This document shows, piece after piece, positions 16,041 through 23,901 of a stretch of DNA of 64,000 nt. The stretch covers positions 1-64,000 of the forward strand of contig NZ_AZCP01000005.1 in NCBI RefSeq assembly GCF_001433855.1, read 5' to 3'. The notes below the pieces were generated by a model. It saw only the letters and a program-made list of their open reading frames with translations, was not told the origin of the DNA and did not search any database. Numbering within the stretch: the stretch's first letter is position 1; each line of letters opens with the position of its first letter. The position numbers and the translations under genes were made by a program. The DNA comes from Levilactobacillus brevis ATCC 14869 = DSM 20054 (GTDB taxonomy: Bacteria > Bacillota > Bacilli > Lactobacillales > Lactobacillaceae).

Positions 16041-16880
16041 TTAACGAAAAATGGCGGCCAAGGTGGTGGCAAAGCCCTCTGGTTTTTGGGCGTATCCTAA
16101 ATGACCGCCAGGAATATCGTAAATCGTAACGTGCCAGTAGTCTGCTAAAAAGTGGTTAACCATCTGCGGATAAGAGCCTAGAGAATCGGTACCGTTAAGC
16201 AGGCTAATCTGATCACGGTATTTCTTCAATTGGTCAATATCAATTTGCCGACTGGTGTATTGGCGAATTTCGTATTTGAACCAATACTGCATCCCCTTGA
16301 TTCGCTGATCAGTGGCTACAGCATCAGCCTTAACGGCAGGCTTACCCATCATTTGGGCGTCTAGCTGACCAATACGCATGGCCTTAAAGAATAACGTCAT
16401 AGCGGCTTGCATATCACCATCTAGAGCCGTGGCAACGATTTCGTTATTTTTGGCCTGATCCGTATGTGCGCTCGGCAAAAAACTATTGATGGGTGGTTCA
16501 TGAAAGGCAATCTGTTCCACGATGTCTGGAAAGTCTTGGAGCGTTTCCATGGCAACGATTGAACCAGATGAGCTTCCCATAAGGTAGACTTTTTGGTGGG
16601 GACTTAGAAAGTGAGCCAACGCGTTGACATCGGCTGCATCGGTTTTGATCCGGTAAGTGTTAGTGATATCCGCGATATCGTCTGGGGTCGGGGCGGTCAA
16701 TTCGCTTTGCCCATAGCCACGACGATCGTACATAACGACTGTGAAGTGATTTTGGAGAAACTTGGCGGCGCCGGCAAAAATGTCACCAGTTCCGTTGGCT
16801 CCGGGAATCATGATCAGTAGCGGACCAGTTCCCAGCGTTGTATACGCAATATTTGCATCTTTAACTTTTAAAATAGCCAT
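16041..16880 (-). CDS. Alpha/beta hydrolase
   Basis: 279 residues of the alpha/beta hydrolase fold. The oxyanion segment MIPGANGTGDIF comes first, then the nucleophile elbow GSSSG (near residue 101), an Asp candidate in LNGTDSLG (near 235) and the His in PGGHLGY near the end. The ATG at 16880 is 8 bases after GGAG; the TTG at 16886 would be too close. It is the first gene of a two-gene operon read from a promoter overlapped by two palindromes and shared with a divergent TetR gene. The substrate is unknown. Confidence 0.88.
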   Translation of the reverse strand: MAILKVKDANIAYTTLGTGPLLIMIPGANGTGDIFAGAAKFLQNHFTVVMYDRRGYGQSELTAPTPDDIADITNTYRIKTDAADVNALAHFLSPHQKVYLMGSSSGSIVAMETLQDFPDIVEQIAFHEPPINSFLPSAHTDQAKNNEIVATALDGDMQAAMTLFFKAMRIGQLDAQMMGKPAVKADAVATDQRIKGMQYWFKYEIRQYTSRQIDIDQLKKYRDQISLLNGTDSLGSYPQMVNHFLADYWHVTIYDIPGGHLGYAQKPEGFATTLAAIFR

Positions 16881-16917
16881 CGCCAATGCTCCTTGTTTTA
16901 TGATTTAATGAACGTAG

Positions 16918-16937
16918 TCGTTTGAAGATTCAAACGA
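16918..16937. promoter_or_regulatory. Operator palindrome 1 of divergent TetR region
   Basis: TCGTTTGAA and TTCAAACGA form a perfect 9-base inverted repeat with GA in the centre. It overlaps the -35 of the tetR promoter and covers the start region of the hydrolase operon. It is a likely site for the adjacent TetR protein. Confidence 0.65.
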
Positions 16938-16950
16938 TAAAATGTATTAT
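16922..16950 (+). promoter_or_regulatory. Promoter of tetR
   Basis: TTGAAG, 17 bases, TATTAT. Its -10 overlaps the -10 of the opposing promoter. Confidence 0.6.
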
Positions 16951-16974
16951 AGACTCATGCCATGAGTCTGACAA
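16946..16974 (-). promoter_or_regulatory. Promoter of hydrolase-amidohydrolase operon
   Basis: On the minus strand, TTGTCA (16974-16969), 17 bases, TATAAT (16951-16946). A perfect palindrome fills the spacer. Confidence 0.75.
16951..16969. promoter_or_regulatory. Operator palindrome 2 of divergent TetR region
   Basis: AGACTCATG and CATGAGTCT form a perfect 9-base inverted repeat around one C. It lies between the -35 and -10 of the hydrolase promoter and just downstream of the tetR -10. Its sequence is unrelated to palindrome 1. Confidence 0.65.
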
Positions 16975-17004
16975 GTCAAAAGTCTAAGGGGAGTGAATTT
17001 AATC

Positions 17005-17556
17005 ATGAAATCAGGTGTTTTAACGCGGGAGACAGTCTTACAACAAGCCGAGACAATCGTTGCCCAGAATGGCTTTTCCAAGTTAACCTACAATGGATTA
17101 GCCCGGCAATGTGGCGTTAAACCGCAATCGTTGTATCGTTACGTCGATAATATTGCTGATGTTAAAAGTGGTGTAATTTCCCTTTACATTCAGCAATTAA
17201 CGGCAAATATTGCCAGTCAACTCACCGAAGATACAGGTAAGACGGCACTTTTACACGGTGGGGTATTATTTTTAACGCAAACACAGATGGGAATTAGTTT
17301 TGCCGACATGGTTGCTGGAATTGTCGAGTTTGGGGAGAACCAACAAGTCCGAGCCGCACTTAATGATTTAAGGGACATGTTTGGTCAGTACATCGAACAG
17401 GTAACGACTGATCCTAGCCAGTTGGAGATGAACAAACGCCTTTATTTTGAGATGTGTATCGGGAACATTGCGCTATTTAATACCAGCACATTTCCGGTTG
17501 ACAAGGGCGTCCAGATTTTACAACAGAATCTAAAGCGGGTCTTGGAGTTGTTTTAA
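17005..17556 (+). CDS. TetR-family transcriptional regulator
   Basis: 183 residues. The N-terminal helix-turn-helix includes KLTYNGLARQCGVKPQSLYRYV (about residues 22-43), and the C-terminal ligand domain is all-helical. The ATG at 17005 follows AAGGGGAG; the GTG at 16993 lies in that site. It is divergent from the alpha/beta hydrolase-amidohydrolase operon with overlapping promoters and two palindromes between, so it very likely represses both directions and responds to a substrate of those enzymes. The ligand is unknown. Confidence 0.88.
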   Translation: MKSGVLTRETVLQQAETIVAQNGFSKLTYNGLARQCGVKPQSLYRYVDNIADVKSGVISLYIQQLTANIASQLTEDTGKTALLHGGVLFLTQTQMGISFADMVAGIVEFGENQQVRAALNDLRDMFGQYIEQVTTDPSQLEMNKRLYFEMCIGNIALFNTSTFPVDKGVQILQQNLKRVLELF

Positions 17557-17564
17557 TAACTGAC

Positions 17565-17614
17565 AAAAAGAATCAGTCTGGCTGGGAAGTGTACCGAGCG
17601 GACTGATTCTTTTG
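17565..17614. terminator. Bidirectional terminator between tetR and yczE-like gene
   Basis: AAAAAGAATCAGTC pairs with GACTGATTCTTTT across a long loop; it is T-rich in both directions. Confidence 0.75.
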
Positions 17615-17629
17615 GTTTGAATGGCAGGA

Positions 17630-18217
17630 TTAAGCTTGAATCCAAGTGACTAATTGCGGCCACCATCGGGTATAAGCGCTGACGAGTCGGCCAGTGATTA
17701 AGGCCGATAGTATGGTTCCCTCCCGGACGCCGACTAGCCCGTGAAGGCCAAATAAGGCCAAGATGATCGCGACAACAACCATTGCGCCATCACACCAGAC
17801 CTTGGCTCGGGGGAATTCTCGGTGGGTAGCGACGGCAACGGCACCTGCTATGCCTTCGCCAGCCATCACGATTGTTTTCGAATTAACCTCAAAGAAGACG
17901 CCCCAAGCGAGAATGACAATACTGAGTAAGGTGGCTAGTAGCTGGGCCCCGTAGTGCTGTAGTGGCAGCCAGCTTAACCAGTGAGTAAAAGCATCAATTA
18001 AGACACCGAAAATAACGGAAGGAATTAGCTGCAACCAGGCCCAAGGGGAAAACTCATGGCGCAGAAAGGCCGCTTCTAATAAGATGAGCACGATCATGAA
18101 GAGAATCGTGACTTGCCCAATTGTGAGTGGGGTCATGAGACTTACAACATTAGGAATGCTAGAAATTGGCGAGGTTCCCAAGCTGGCAAGTTTGGCGAGA
18201 GCCACAGCAATGGCCAT
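17630..18217 (-). CDS. YczE/YitT-like integral membrane protein (start uncertain)
   Basis: 195 residues from the first normal start, with about five hydrophobic helices. The N-terminal LASLGTSPISSIPNVVSLMTPLTIGQ is the hallmark of the YczE family, of unknown biochemical function. The homologous first helix seems to begin earlier: the same frame continues upstream through FLKHYSCLTFGLIL to the stop of the MarR gene, with no ATG, GTG or TTG between. ATG 18217 has no SD. An ACG at 18277 lies 11 bases after the AGGA at the end of the MarR gene and would give 215 residues. It is probably cotranscribed with and coupled to the MarR gene. Confidence 0.72.
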   Translation of the reverse strand: MAIAVALAKLASLGTSPISSIPNVVSLMTPLTIGQVTILFMIVLILLEAAFLRHEFSPWAWLQLIPSVIFGVLIDAFTHWLSWLPLQHYGAQLLATLLSIVILAWGVFFEVNSKTIVMAGEGIAGAVAVATHREFPRAKVWCDGAMVVVAIILALFGLHGLVGVREGTILSALITGRLVSAYTRWWPQLVTWIQA

Positions 18218-18283
18218 AAGGATTAGGCCAAATGTGAGACAACTATAGTGTTTTAAAAAAGAGATAAATGCTGTCGTGAGTTT

Positions 18284-18721
18284 TCAGTTCCTTTCTTGTC
18301 GCTGTTGGAGGGTCTGGTAAATGGCCGCAAGCTGTTGACCAGTCACCTGAGCATTAGCCTGTGGGGTTGTCGCAAATAAGGCCTGCCACCACGCGCCCAT
18401 CACTTGACGAATCTGGTCGGCCTGCTGGTAGCCAGTTGGTGTTAGGGTAATGCGTTGGGCACGGCCATCTTGTGGATCGGGAGTCCGCTCAACCAATTGT
18501 TTAGTGGTTAAAGCGCGTAAGTCACGAGCGACCAGACTGGGGTCTAGTACCATTTGATGGGCAATCTCCCGTTGCGTGAGTCCGGGATGATCGGCAACAA
18601 ATAAGAGCAGGTCGCCTGTCGTTGCTCGCAAGTCGAGGGCTGCAATTTGCTCATTGAAGTCATGCTTAGATTGGCGGTAAATACTGGCAATATATTTATT
18701 AAAGGTAATGGGTTGAGTCAT
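18284..18721 (-). CDS. MarR-family transcriptional regulator
   Basis: 145 residues. The winged helix-turn-helix is visible as HPGLTQREIAHQMVLDPSL and the wing as PQDGRAQRITLTPTG. AGAGG precedes the ATG. It is transcribed with the YczE-like gene from a promoter containing an operator-like repeat, which suggests autoregulation. The divergent MATE exporter gene, starting 270 bases away, is a plausible second target, as MarR proteins often control adjacent exporters. Confidence 0.88.
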   Translation of the reverse strand: MTQPITFNKYIASIYRQSKHDFNEQIAALDLRATTGDLLLFVADHPGLTQREIAHQMVLDPSLVARDLRALTTKQLVERTPDPQDGRAQRITLTPTGYQQADQIRQVMGAWWQALFATTPQANAQVTGQQLAAIYQTLQQRQERN

Positions 18722-18744
18722 GAGTAACCTCTTTTATAAAAAAT

Positions 18745-18786
18745 AGTGGATAAGTCCATTAAATTCTTAAATTGGAGACTTGTCAA
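18745..18786 (-). promoter_or_regulatory. Promoter and operator of MarR-YczE operon
   Basis: On the minus strand TTGACA (18786-18781), 17 bases, TTTAAT (18763-18758). An imperfect inverted repeat with TGGA/TCCA arms (18745-18760) covers the -10 and start region, as expected for a MarR autoregulator. Confidence 0.65.
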
Positions 18787-18914
18787 CCAGTGAGTTAAAT
18801 GACAAACAGATAACAATTGCTTGCCGCAATCGTTTTCAACGCAAATGGGTCTTCAAAAAATCTTAAGAAGCGTGTAAGATTATTTCTTAATGGCAAAGAC
18901 TTCAAGCAAAAAGA

Positions 18915-18943
18915 CTGACATTCGTCTGGTTAGGCGTTATGAT
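18915..18943 (+). promoter_or_regulatory. Promoter of MATE gene
   Basis: CTGACA, 17 bases, TATGAT. The leader is about 45 bases. Confidence 0.6.
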
Positions 18944-18993
18944 AGTTTTCTTGCGTCAATTTGATTGACAAAAAATTCAAAGGAGGTCCGCAC

Positions 18994-20400
18994 ATGAGCG
19001 ACTTGACCAAGGGTAATTCCCTGAAACTAATTTTCTTCTTTACGATTCCACTGTTGATTGGTAATCTATTCCAACAGTTATACAATGTCTCTGATACAGT
19101 GGTGGTTGGCCAAACCCTTGGTGTTAAGGCGCTTGCCGCTGTGGGGGCCACTGGTTCAATCAACTTTTTAATTATTGGGTTTGCCCAAGGGTTGACGGCG
19201 GGATTAGCGATTATTACGGCTACACGATTTGGCGCCCGGGATTATAAGGGCGTCCGGCAATCTTTTGCGGCGAGCATCATTATTTCAATTTTGATGACGA
19301 TTGTTTTGACGGTTCTGTCACTAACATTTGTTGACCCGATTTTAAAATTAATGCAGACACCAGCCAGTATTTTTGCCAATGCGCGGATCTTTATCAGTAC
19401 CATCTTTGCCGGAATCTTTGCATCGATGGCGTTTAACTTGTTATCTAATATTATTCGTGCACTGGGGGATTCCCGAACGCCATTAATCTTTTTGGTCATC
19501 GGGACCGTTGTTAACGTTGTTTTAGAGTTATTATTTATTTTAGTCTTTCACATGGGGGTTGCCGGTGCCGGCTGGGCGACGGTCATTTCCCAAGTGGTTG
19601 CTTCCTTGTTGTGTGTGGTGTACATCATTCGTTCGATTCCGTTACTGCACATTACGCGGGATGATTTCAAAGTGAGTGCTAATGAATTGTGGCAGCATTT
19701 TTCAACAGGGATGCCCATGGGTTTTCAGCTATCGATCATTGCGATTGGGACGATGGTGATGCAGGCCGCCCTGAACTCGTTAGGGACTGACTCTGTGGCT
19801 GCTTCTACGGCTGCTTCTAAGGTCGATCAATTGTGTTCTCTACCAATGTCCTCATTTGGGGTAACCATGGCTACTTTTGCCGCACAGAACTTTGGTGCCG
19901 GTAAGTATGGGCGGATCATGGAAGGGGTTAAGAAAACTCTCTGGCTGTCTGGTAGCTTTGCCGTCTTTGCCGGAGCCTTGGTGATCTTTTTTGGGAAACC
20001 CATTGTGACGCTGATTATTGGAACGGCAGACGAACATGTTATCCAATTATCTCAGACCTACTTCAATATTATTGGGAGTACTTACCTGCTATTGAGCGTG
20101 CTCTTCATTATTCGCAATACGCTACAAGGACTGGGACGACGGGTCTTGCCGACGCTTGCCGGTGTTGGTGAATTAACCATGCGGGTCTTTGCCGCTTTGG
20201 TCATGGTTAAAGCATTTGGCTATGCTGGGGCCGTTTCCGCAGAACCGTTGGCTTGGTTAGGTTCCTGTGCGATTTTGATTCCATCATGGATTCGAGCGGT
20301 TCGGCAACTTCGTAATCTGCAACGTTCGGTGGAAGTGGTCGAAGGGGAGCCGGCGACAACGGCATTACCCAAAAAAGCCGTGTCAGCAGATTCCCATTAG
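18994..20400 (+). CDS. MATE-family multidrug/Na+ antiporter
   Basis: 468 residues with 12 predicted membrane helices in two matching halves. It starts MSDLTKGNSLKLIFFFTIPL, with LIGNLFQQLYNVSDTVVVGQ in helix 1 and a related PMGFQLSIIAIGTMVMQ opening the second half near residue 243. Such proteins export cationic drugs or metabolites in exchange for Na+ or H+. The ATG at 18994 follows AAAGGAGG. It is divergent from a MarR-family regulator. The transported compound is unknown. Confidence 0.9.
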   Translation: MSDLTKGNSLKLIFFFTIPLLIGNLFQQLYNVSDTVVVGQTLGVKALAAVGATGSINFLIIGFAQGLTAGLAIITATRFGARDYKGVRQSFAASIIISILMTIVLTVLSLTFVDPILKLMQTPASIFANARIFISTIFAGIFASMAFNLLSNIIRALGDSRTPLIFLVIGTVVNVVLELLFILVFHMGVAGAGWATVISQVVASLLCVVYIIRSIPLLHITRDDFKVSANELWQHFSTGMPMGFQLSIIAIGTMVMQAALNSLGTDSVAASTAASKVDQLCSLPMSSFGVTMATFAAQNFGAGKYGRIMEGVKKTLWLSGSFAVFAGALVIFFGKPIVTLIIGTADEHVIQLSQTYFNIIGSTYLLLSVLFIIRNTLQGLGRRVLPTLAGVGELTMRVFAALVMVKAFGYAGAVSAEPLAWLGSCAILIPSWIRAVRQLRNLQRSVEVVEGEPATTALPKKAVSADSH

Positions 20401-20420
20401 GCAATAAAGCATGATAAACT

Positions 20421-20454
20421 AAGGTGTGGCCTTCGGGTCAGACCTTTTTCTTTT
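20421..20454 (+). terminator. Probable terminator after MATE gene
   Basis: AAGGTGTGGCC pairs with GGTCAGACCTT with mismatches around a TTCG loop, then T-rich sequence. It is a weaker hairpin than the others here. Confidence 0.55.
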
Positions 20455-20495
20455 ATACGATCTTAAATTTTTAATGAACGAGGAGTGCTGGCCAA

Positions 20496-21107
20496 ATGAA
20501 GACGTTTATTTTTGATGTTGATGGCACCTTATTAGATACGGAAGCCATGTATATGAAATCGTTACAAGCAATCTTACACGAACGCGGGATTGAGCGATCT
20601 TATGCGGAACTCGCAACGACCTTTGGCATTCCTAGTAAAGACGCGTTGATTCGCCTGAACGTCCCCGATATTGAGGGTGTATTAGCCGAATGGGGCCCAC
20701 GAACCCAAGATTATCGGGATACGGTTGCCATTTATGATGGGATTCCGGTTGCCTTGGAACAATTACGGTCAGCGGGGGCCCAACTGGCCATTATGACCTC
20801 TAAGCGTCGATTTGAATATGATCGAGATGTTGTCAGCTTAGGATTGGACCAATATTTTGACCAGGCAGTGGTTGCTGAAGATATTGCGCATGGTAAGCCA
20901 GCACCTGACGGGATTTTATTGGCGATGCAGCGATTAACCGCCCAACCAAGTGACACCATCTATTTAGGCGACACGGTGTATGACGCTGAGGCCTCCGCGG
21001 CAGCTGGCGTCACCTTTGGCTTTGCCGCTTGGAATGGACGAACACCGCGGGATTTTACGCCAGATGTTAGCCTAACGACTCCGCAGGCCATGCTTGATCT
21101 GTTGTAA
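20496..21107 (+). CDS. HAD-superfamily phosphatase/phosphoglucomutase-like
   Basis: 203 residues. HAD motif I is FDVDGTLLDTE (nucleophile Asp7), motif II MTSK near residue 104, motif III Lys in HGKPAPDGI near 131 and motif IV YLGDTVYDAEA near 152. The alpha-helical cap sits between motifs I and II. This is the beta-phosphoglucomutase/PGP branch; the substrate cannot be told from sequence. The mannose-class PTS begins 105 bases downstream but has its own promoter, so a link through sugar phosphates is only suggested. Confidence 0.88.
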   Translation: MKTFIFDVDGTLLDTEAMYMKSLQAILHERGIERSYAELATTFGIPSKDALIRLNVPDIEGVLAEWGPRTQDYRDTVAIYDGIPVALEQLRSAGAQLAIMTSKRRFEYDRDVVSLGLDQYFDQAVVAEDIAHGKPAPDGILLAMQRLTAQPSDTIYLGDTVYDAEASAAAGVTFGFAAWNGRTPRDFTPDVSLTTPQAMLDLL

Positions 21108-21124
21108 AAATACCGGAGTGGTAG

Positions 21125-21150
21125 ATGGAAACGCTTTTTTATGCTATATT
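21125..21150 (+). promoter_or_regulatory. PTS promoter with cre-like site
   Basis: TGCTATATT is an extended -10 (TATATT 21145-21150). Just upstream, ATGGAAACGCTTTTT (21125-21139) resembles a catabolite-responsive element with one or two deviations at its 3' end. Binding there would block RNA polymerase. No sigma-54 -24/-12 element or LevR-type gene is seen. Confidence 0.5.
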
Positions 21151-21211
21151 AAATGCAGACGCCATTTACAGAAAACGGCTAATTTAGCGGAACGAATAAA
21201 GGGGTGGCAGA

Positions 21212-21631
21212 ATGCTCGCCATAATCGTCACAAGTCACGGAGAATTTGCCCGTGGAATTTTGCAAAGTGCAGAAATGATTTTTGGAAAAGCCCAAAAGGT
21301 TGTTGCGGTGACATTAGCGGCTAATGAAAGTGTTGAGGATTTGGCAAATCATTACCAAGCAGCCATCGCAGATATGCAACCCGTTTCGGAGTTGCTGTTT
21401 TTAGTTGATCTGTGGGGTGGCTCACCATTTAACGCTGCGAGTCGGGTGGTGGCCCAACAGCCAGATAAATATGGCCTCGTGGCTGGTCTGAATTTGCCAA
21501 TGCTAATTGAAGCATTGTCCATTCAGAATCAAACGTTAGCGGAAGTGATTCCCCATCTTGAGCGAGCGGCTCAGGGCGGAATTCGCCATTTGGATTTACA
21601 AGCAGGTGCAAGAGAGGACGACTTATTATGA
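21212..21631 (+). CDS. PTS mannose-class EIIA component
   Basis: 139 residues, cytosolic. The phosphorylated His is in TSHGEFARG (His9), and the family motif LVDLWGGSPFNAA lies near residue 66. It accepts phosphate from HPr and passes it to EIIB. AAGGGG precedes the ATG. Its stop overlaps the EIIB start by four bases, so the two are translationally coupled. This gene opens a IIA-IIB-IIC-IID set. The sugar is unknown (mannose, sorbose, fructose and amino-sugar systems all look alike at this level). Confidence 0.92.
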   Translation: MLAIIVTSHGEFARGILQSAEMIFGKAQKVVAVTLAANESVEDLANHYQAAIADMQPVSELLFLVDLWGGSPFNAASRVVAQQPDKYGLVAGLNLPMLIEALSIQNQTLAEVIPHLERAAQGGIRHLDLQAGAREDDLL

Positions 21632-22131
21632 CCATGACAATTAAATTAGCGCGGGTTGATAACCGCTTATTACATGGTCAGGTCGCTACGGTCTGGACCA
21701 AGACGGTTAAACCTAATCGTATCTTAGTGGTATCGGATGCGGTTGCGCAGGATCAGTTACGTAAGGTCTTGATTACCCAAGCGGCGCCTGCTGAAGCTAA
21801 AGCTAACGTGATATCGGTGGCTAAAATGACCCAAATCTATCAGGATAGTCGGTTTGATGGGTTTCAACCGATTATCTTAACCGAAAGCCTAGCTGAGATG
21901 GCCCAACTAGCAGCCGCTGGCATTGATTTGACCGCTACAGGGGTTAATGTGGGTAATCTGCCATATACGGCGGGGAAAACGATGTTGACCAACAGTGTGT
22001 CGGCCGATGCAGCCGATGTTGCAGCGGCCCGACAGTTGGTGGCGGCCGGGGTACCTGTCTATACGCAGACAGTGCCAACCGATCGACAACAGGATTTCTT
22101 GACATTGGCAACTAAAAAAGGCTTGTCTTAA
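21628..22131 (+). CDS. PTS mannose-class EIIB component
   Basis: 167 residues. The phospho-acceptor His lies in RVDNRLLHGQVATVW (about residue 16), followed by the conserved VVSDAVAQD. It takes phosphate from EIIA and gives it to the incoming sugar. The start ATG overlaps the EIIA stop. A terminator-like hairpin begins at its stop codon and separates it from EIIC by 87 bases, which is unusual spacing for this class. Confidence 0.92.
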   Translation: MTMTIKLARVDNRLLHGQVATVWTKTVKPNRILVVSDAVAQDQLRKVLITQAAPAEAKANVISVAKMTQIYQDSRFDGFQPIILTESLAEMAQLAAAGIDLTATGVNVGNLPYTAGKTMLTNSVSADAADVAAARQLVAAGVPVYTQTVPTDRQQDFLTLATKKGLS

Positions 22132-22173
22132 TACCTCACTCGGTGGGTTACTCTCATCGAGCGGGGTGTTTTT
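22131..22173 (+). terminator. Terminator-like hairpin between EIIB and EIIC
   Basis: ATACCTCACTCG (22131-22142) pairs with CGAGCGGGGTGT (22158-22169) with one mismatch and two G-T pairs, then T6 (22168-22173). It starts at the last base of the EIIB stop. It could attenuate IIC-IID expression. Confidence 0.65.
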
Positions 22174-22218
22174 GCGAGTAAACAGATTTAAGATGATATG
22201 AAGGGAGTCAAGCAGCTA

Positions 22219-23004
22219 GTGAATGTTTGGGGTGTATTACTTATCGCCTTTTTGGCCGGGGTTGAAGGGGTGATTGACGAATGGGAATTCCATCAGCCCA
22301 TTGTTGCCTGTACCCTTGTGGGATTGGCAACGGGGAATTTAGTAACGGGGATTGCGCTGGGGGCTTCACTTCAGTTGGTCACGTTAGGGTGGATGAACAT
22401 TGGTGCGGCGGTGGCACCAGATCCAGCATTGGCTGCTGTGGTGGCTGCTTGGTGGGTGAGTGGCCCGGCACATCTGCCGGTCGCCATGGGAGTCATTGTG
22501 GCGATCCCATTAGCACTGATTGGTCAGGGGTTAACCCGCGGATTACGCCAACTGATCGTACCACTGGTTCGACAGGCTGATGTGGCAGCCGCTAATGGTA
22601 ATTTACGACAAATTGATTGGCTACAGCGCGGTGCCGTGGTCTCACAAGGACTACGGGTGTTAGTACCGACGGCCCTATTAATGATGGTCCCAACGCAGTG
22701 GTTGCAAATAGGCTATCAGGCAATTCCAGCGGTACTGCAAGGTGGATTGCGCGTGACCGCCGGTTTATTGGTTATTGTCAGTTTTGCCATTGTGATTAAT
22801 ATGATGGCAACGCGGCAATTGTGGCCGTTTTTCTTCATTGGATTTGCACTGGCCACGGATAGCCACCTTAGTCTGGTCGCTTTGGGGCTGATTGGATTTG
22901 GCTTAGCCATCATTTACTTACGATTGGGCCATCCACATGGTGGTGGCACCGGCCCAACCTCTACGGATGAAGATGAATTGGATCGTGAACTAGATGACTT
23001 GTAA
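22219..23004 (+). CDS. PTS mannose-class EIIC permease
   Basis: 261 residues, strongly hydrophobic, about eight membrane segments. Family marks are LIAFLAGVEGVIDEWEFHQP at the N-terminus and ALGASLQLVTLGWMNIGAAVAPDPA near residue 50, with a short acidic hydrophilic tail. It forms the membrane channel with EIID. The GTG at 22219 is preferred because AAGGGAG lies 11 bases upstream; the ATG at 22198 lies before that site and would add seven residues. Its stop is 13 bases from the EIID start. Confidence 0.9.
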   Translation: MNVWGVLLIAFLAGVEGVIDEWEFHQPIVACTLVGLATGNLVTGIALGASLQLVTLGWMNIGAAVAPDPALAAVVAAWWVSGPAHLPVAMGVIVAIPLALIGQGLTRGLRQLIVPLVRQADVAAANGNLRQIDWLQRGAVVSQGLRVLVPTALLMMVPTQWLQIGYQAIPAVLQGGLRVTAGLLVIVSFAIVINMMATRQLWPFFFIGFALATDSHLSLVALGLIGFGLAIIYLRLGHPHGGGTGPTSTDEDELDRELDDL

Positions 23005-23017
23005 GGAGACAGCGAAC

Positions 23018-23845
23018 ATGACAGATTCGGGAGCACCAAAAACATTAACCTTAGGCGACCAGCTTTTGATTTTTGGCCGCTCTGGATGGGAACAGGCTGC
23101 TTGGAATTATCCGCGGTTACAAAATCTGGGCTTCTGTTATATTATGATTCCGGCAATTCGACGGCTCTATGCGACTGATCAGGCTGAAATGCGGGCTGCG
23201 GCTCAGCGACACCTAGAACTCTTTAATACCATGCCCTATATGCAGTCCTTAATTACGGGAGTGACATTATCTTTAGAAGAGGATCGAGCGAATGGAAAAC
23301 CTGTGAGTGCTACCGACATCAATGCGGTTAAGGTTGGGATGATGGGTTCCTTGGCCGGTGTGGCTGATCCGGTTTGGTGGGGCACCTGGCGGCCAATCCT
23401 GAGTGCTTTTGCCGCTAGTTTGGCTCTGAGTGGGTTCGGTATCGTTGGACCACTGGTTTTCTTCTTAGGTTGGAATTTAGTACGACTCGGGTTTCGATGG
23501 GGCGCGCAGCGTTGGGGATATCGGCAAGGCCTGAAAGTGGTGACGAGCCTCAGTAGTGGGGTCTTACAACAATTGACGTTGGGAGCTTCAATTGTGGGAA
23601 TGTTTGTGATGGGGGCCATCATTCCCCGATGGACTCACGTTAGATTGGCCCCAATTATTGCGACGAGCCACCAGACAACCTTATCGCTCCAAGCAATGAT
23701 GGATCAATTATTGCCGGGACTCGTTCCCCTCATCTTAACGGTGGGGTGTGTGGGGTTGCTACGGCGCCATGTAAAACCGTTGTGGCTATTAGCGGGTGTC
23801 TTTGTATTGGGCATTGGCGGCTACTGGTTAGGCATTTTCTATTGA
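23018..23845 (+). CDS. PTS mannose-class EIID permease
   Basis: 275 residues. The N-terminal RSGWEQAAWNYPRLQNLGFCY matches the EIID signature region. The middle contains GMMGSLAGVADPVWWGTWRPI, and hydrophobic C-terminal helices follow. It completes the membrane part with EIIC. The ATG at 23018 follows AAGGAGA; a frame beginning inside EIIC is rejected. It is the last gene of the PTS set, followed by a strong terminator shared with the convergent gene. Confidence 0.9.
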   Translation: MTDSGAPKTLTLGDQLLIFGRSGWEQAAWNYPRLQNLGFCYIMIPAIRRLYATDQAEMRAAAQRHLELFNTMPYMQSLITGVTLSLEEDRANGKPVSATDINAVKVGMMGSLAGVADPVWWGTWRPILSAFAASLALSGFGIVGPLVFFLGWNLVRLGFRWGAQRWGYRQGLKVVTSLSSGVLQQLTLGASIVGMFVMGAIIPRWTHVRLAPIIATSHQTTLSLQAMMDQLLPGLVPLILTVGCVGLLRRHVKPLWLLAGVFVLGIGGYWLGIFY

Positions 23846-23886
23846 AAAAAGGTGGTCACTGGTCTTTACTCAGTGATCACCTTTTT
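23844..23886. terminator. Bidirectional terminator, PTS / AI-2E gene
   Basis: AAAAAAGGTGGTCACTG pairs with CAGTGATCACCTTTTT; it is T-rich in both directions. Confidence 0.9.
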
Positions 23887-23901
23887 GGATTGGCAACGTT
23901 A

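Noticed and set aside
18200-18721. MarR-YczE fusion by stop-codon read-through
   Set aside because: The genes are in the same frame, but the TGA is followed by an SD-coupled start context and nothing suggests recoding.
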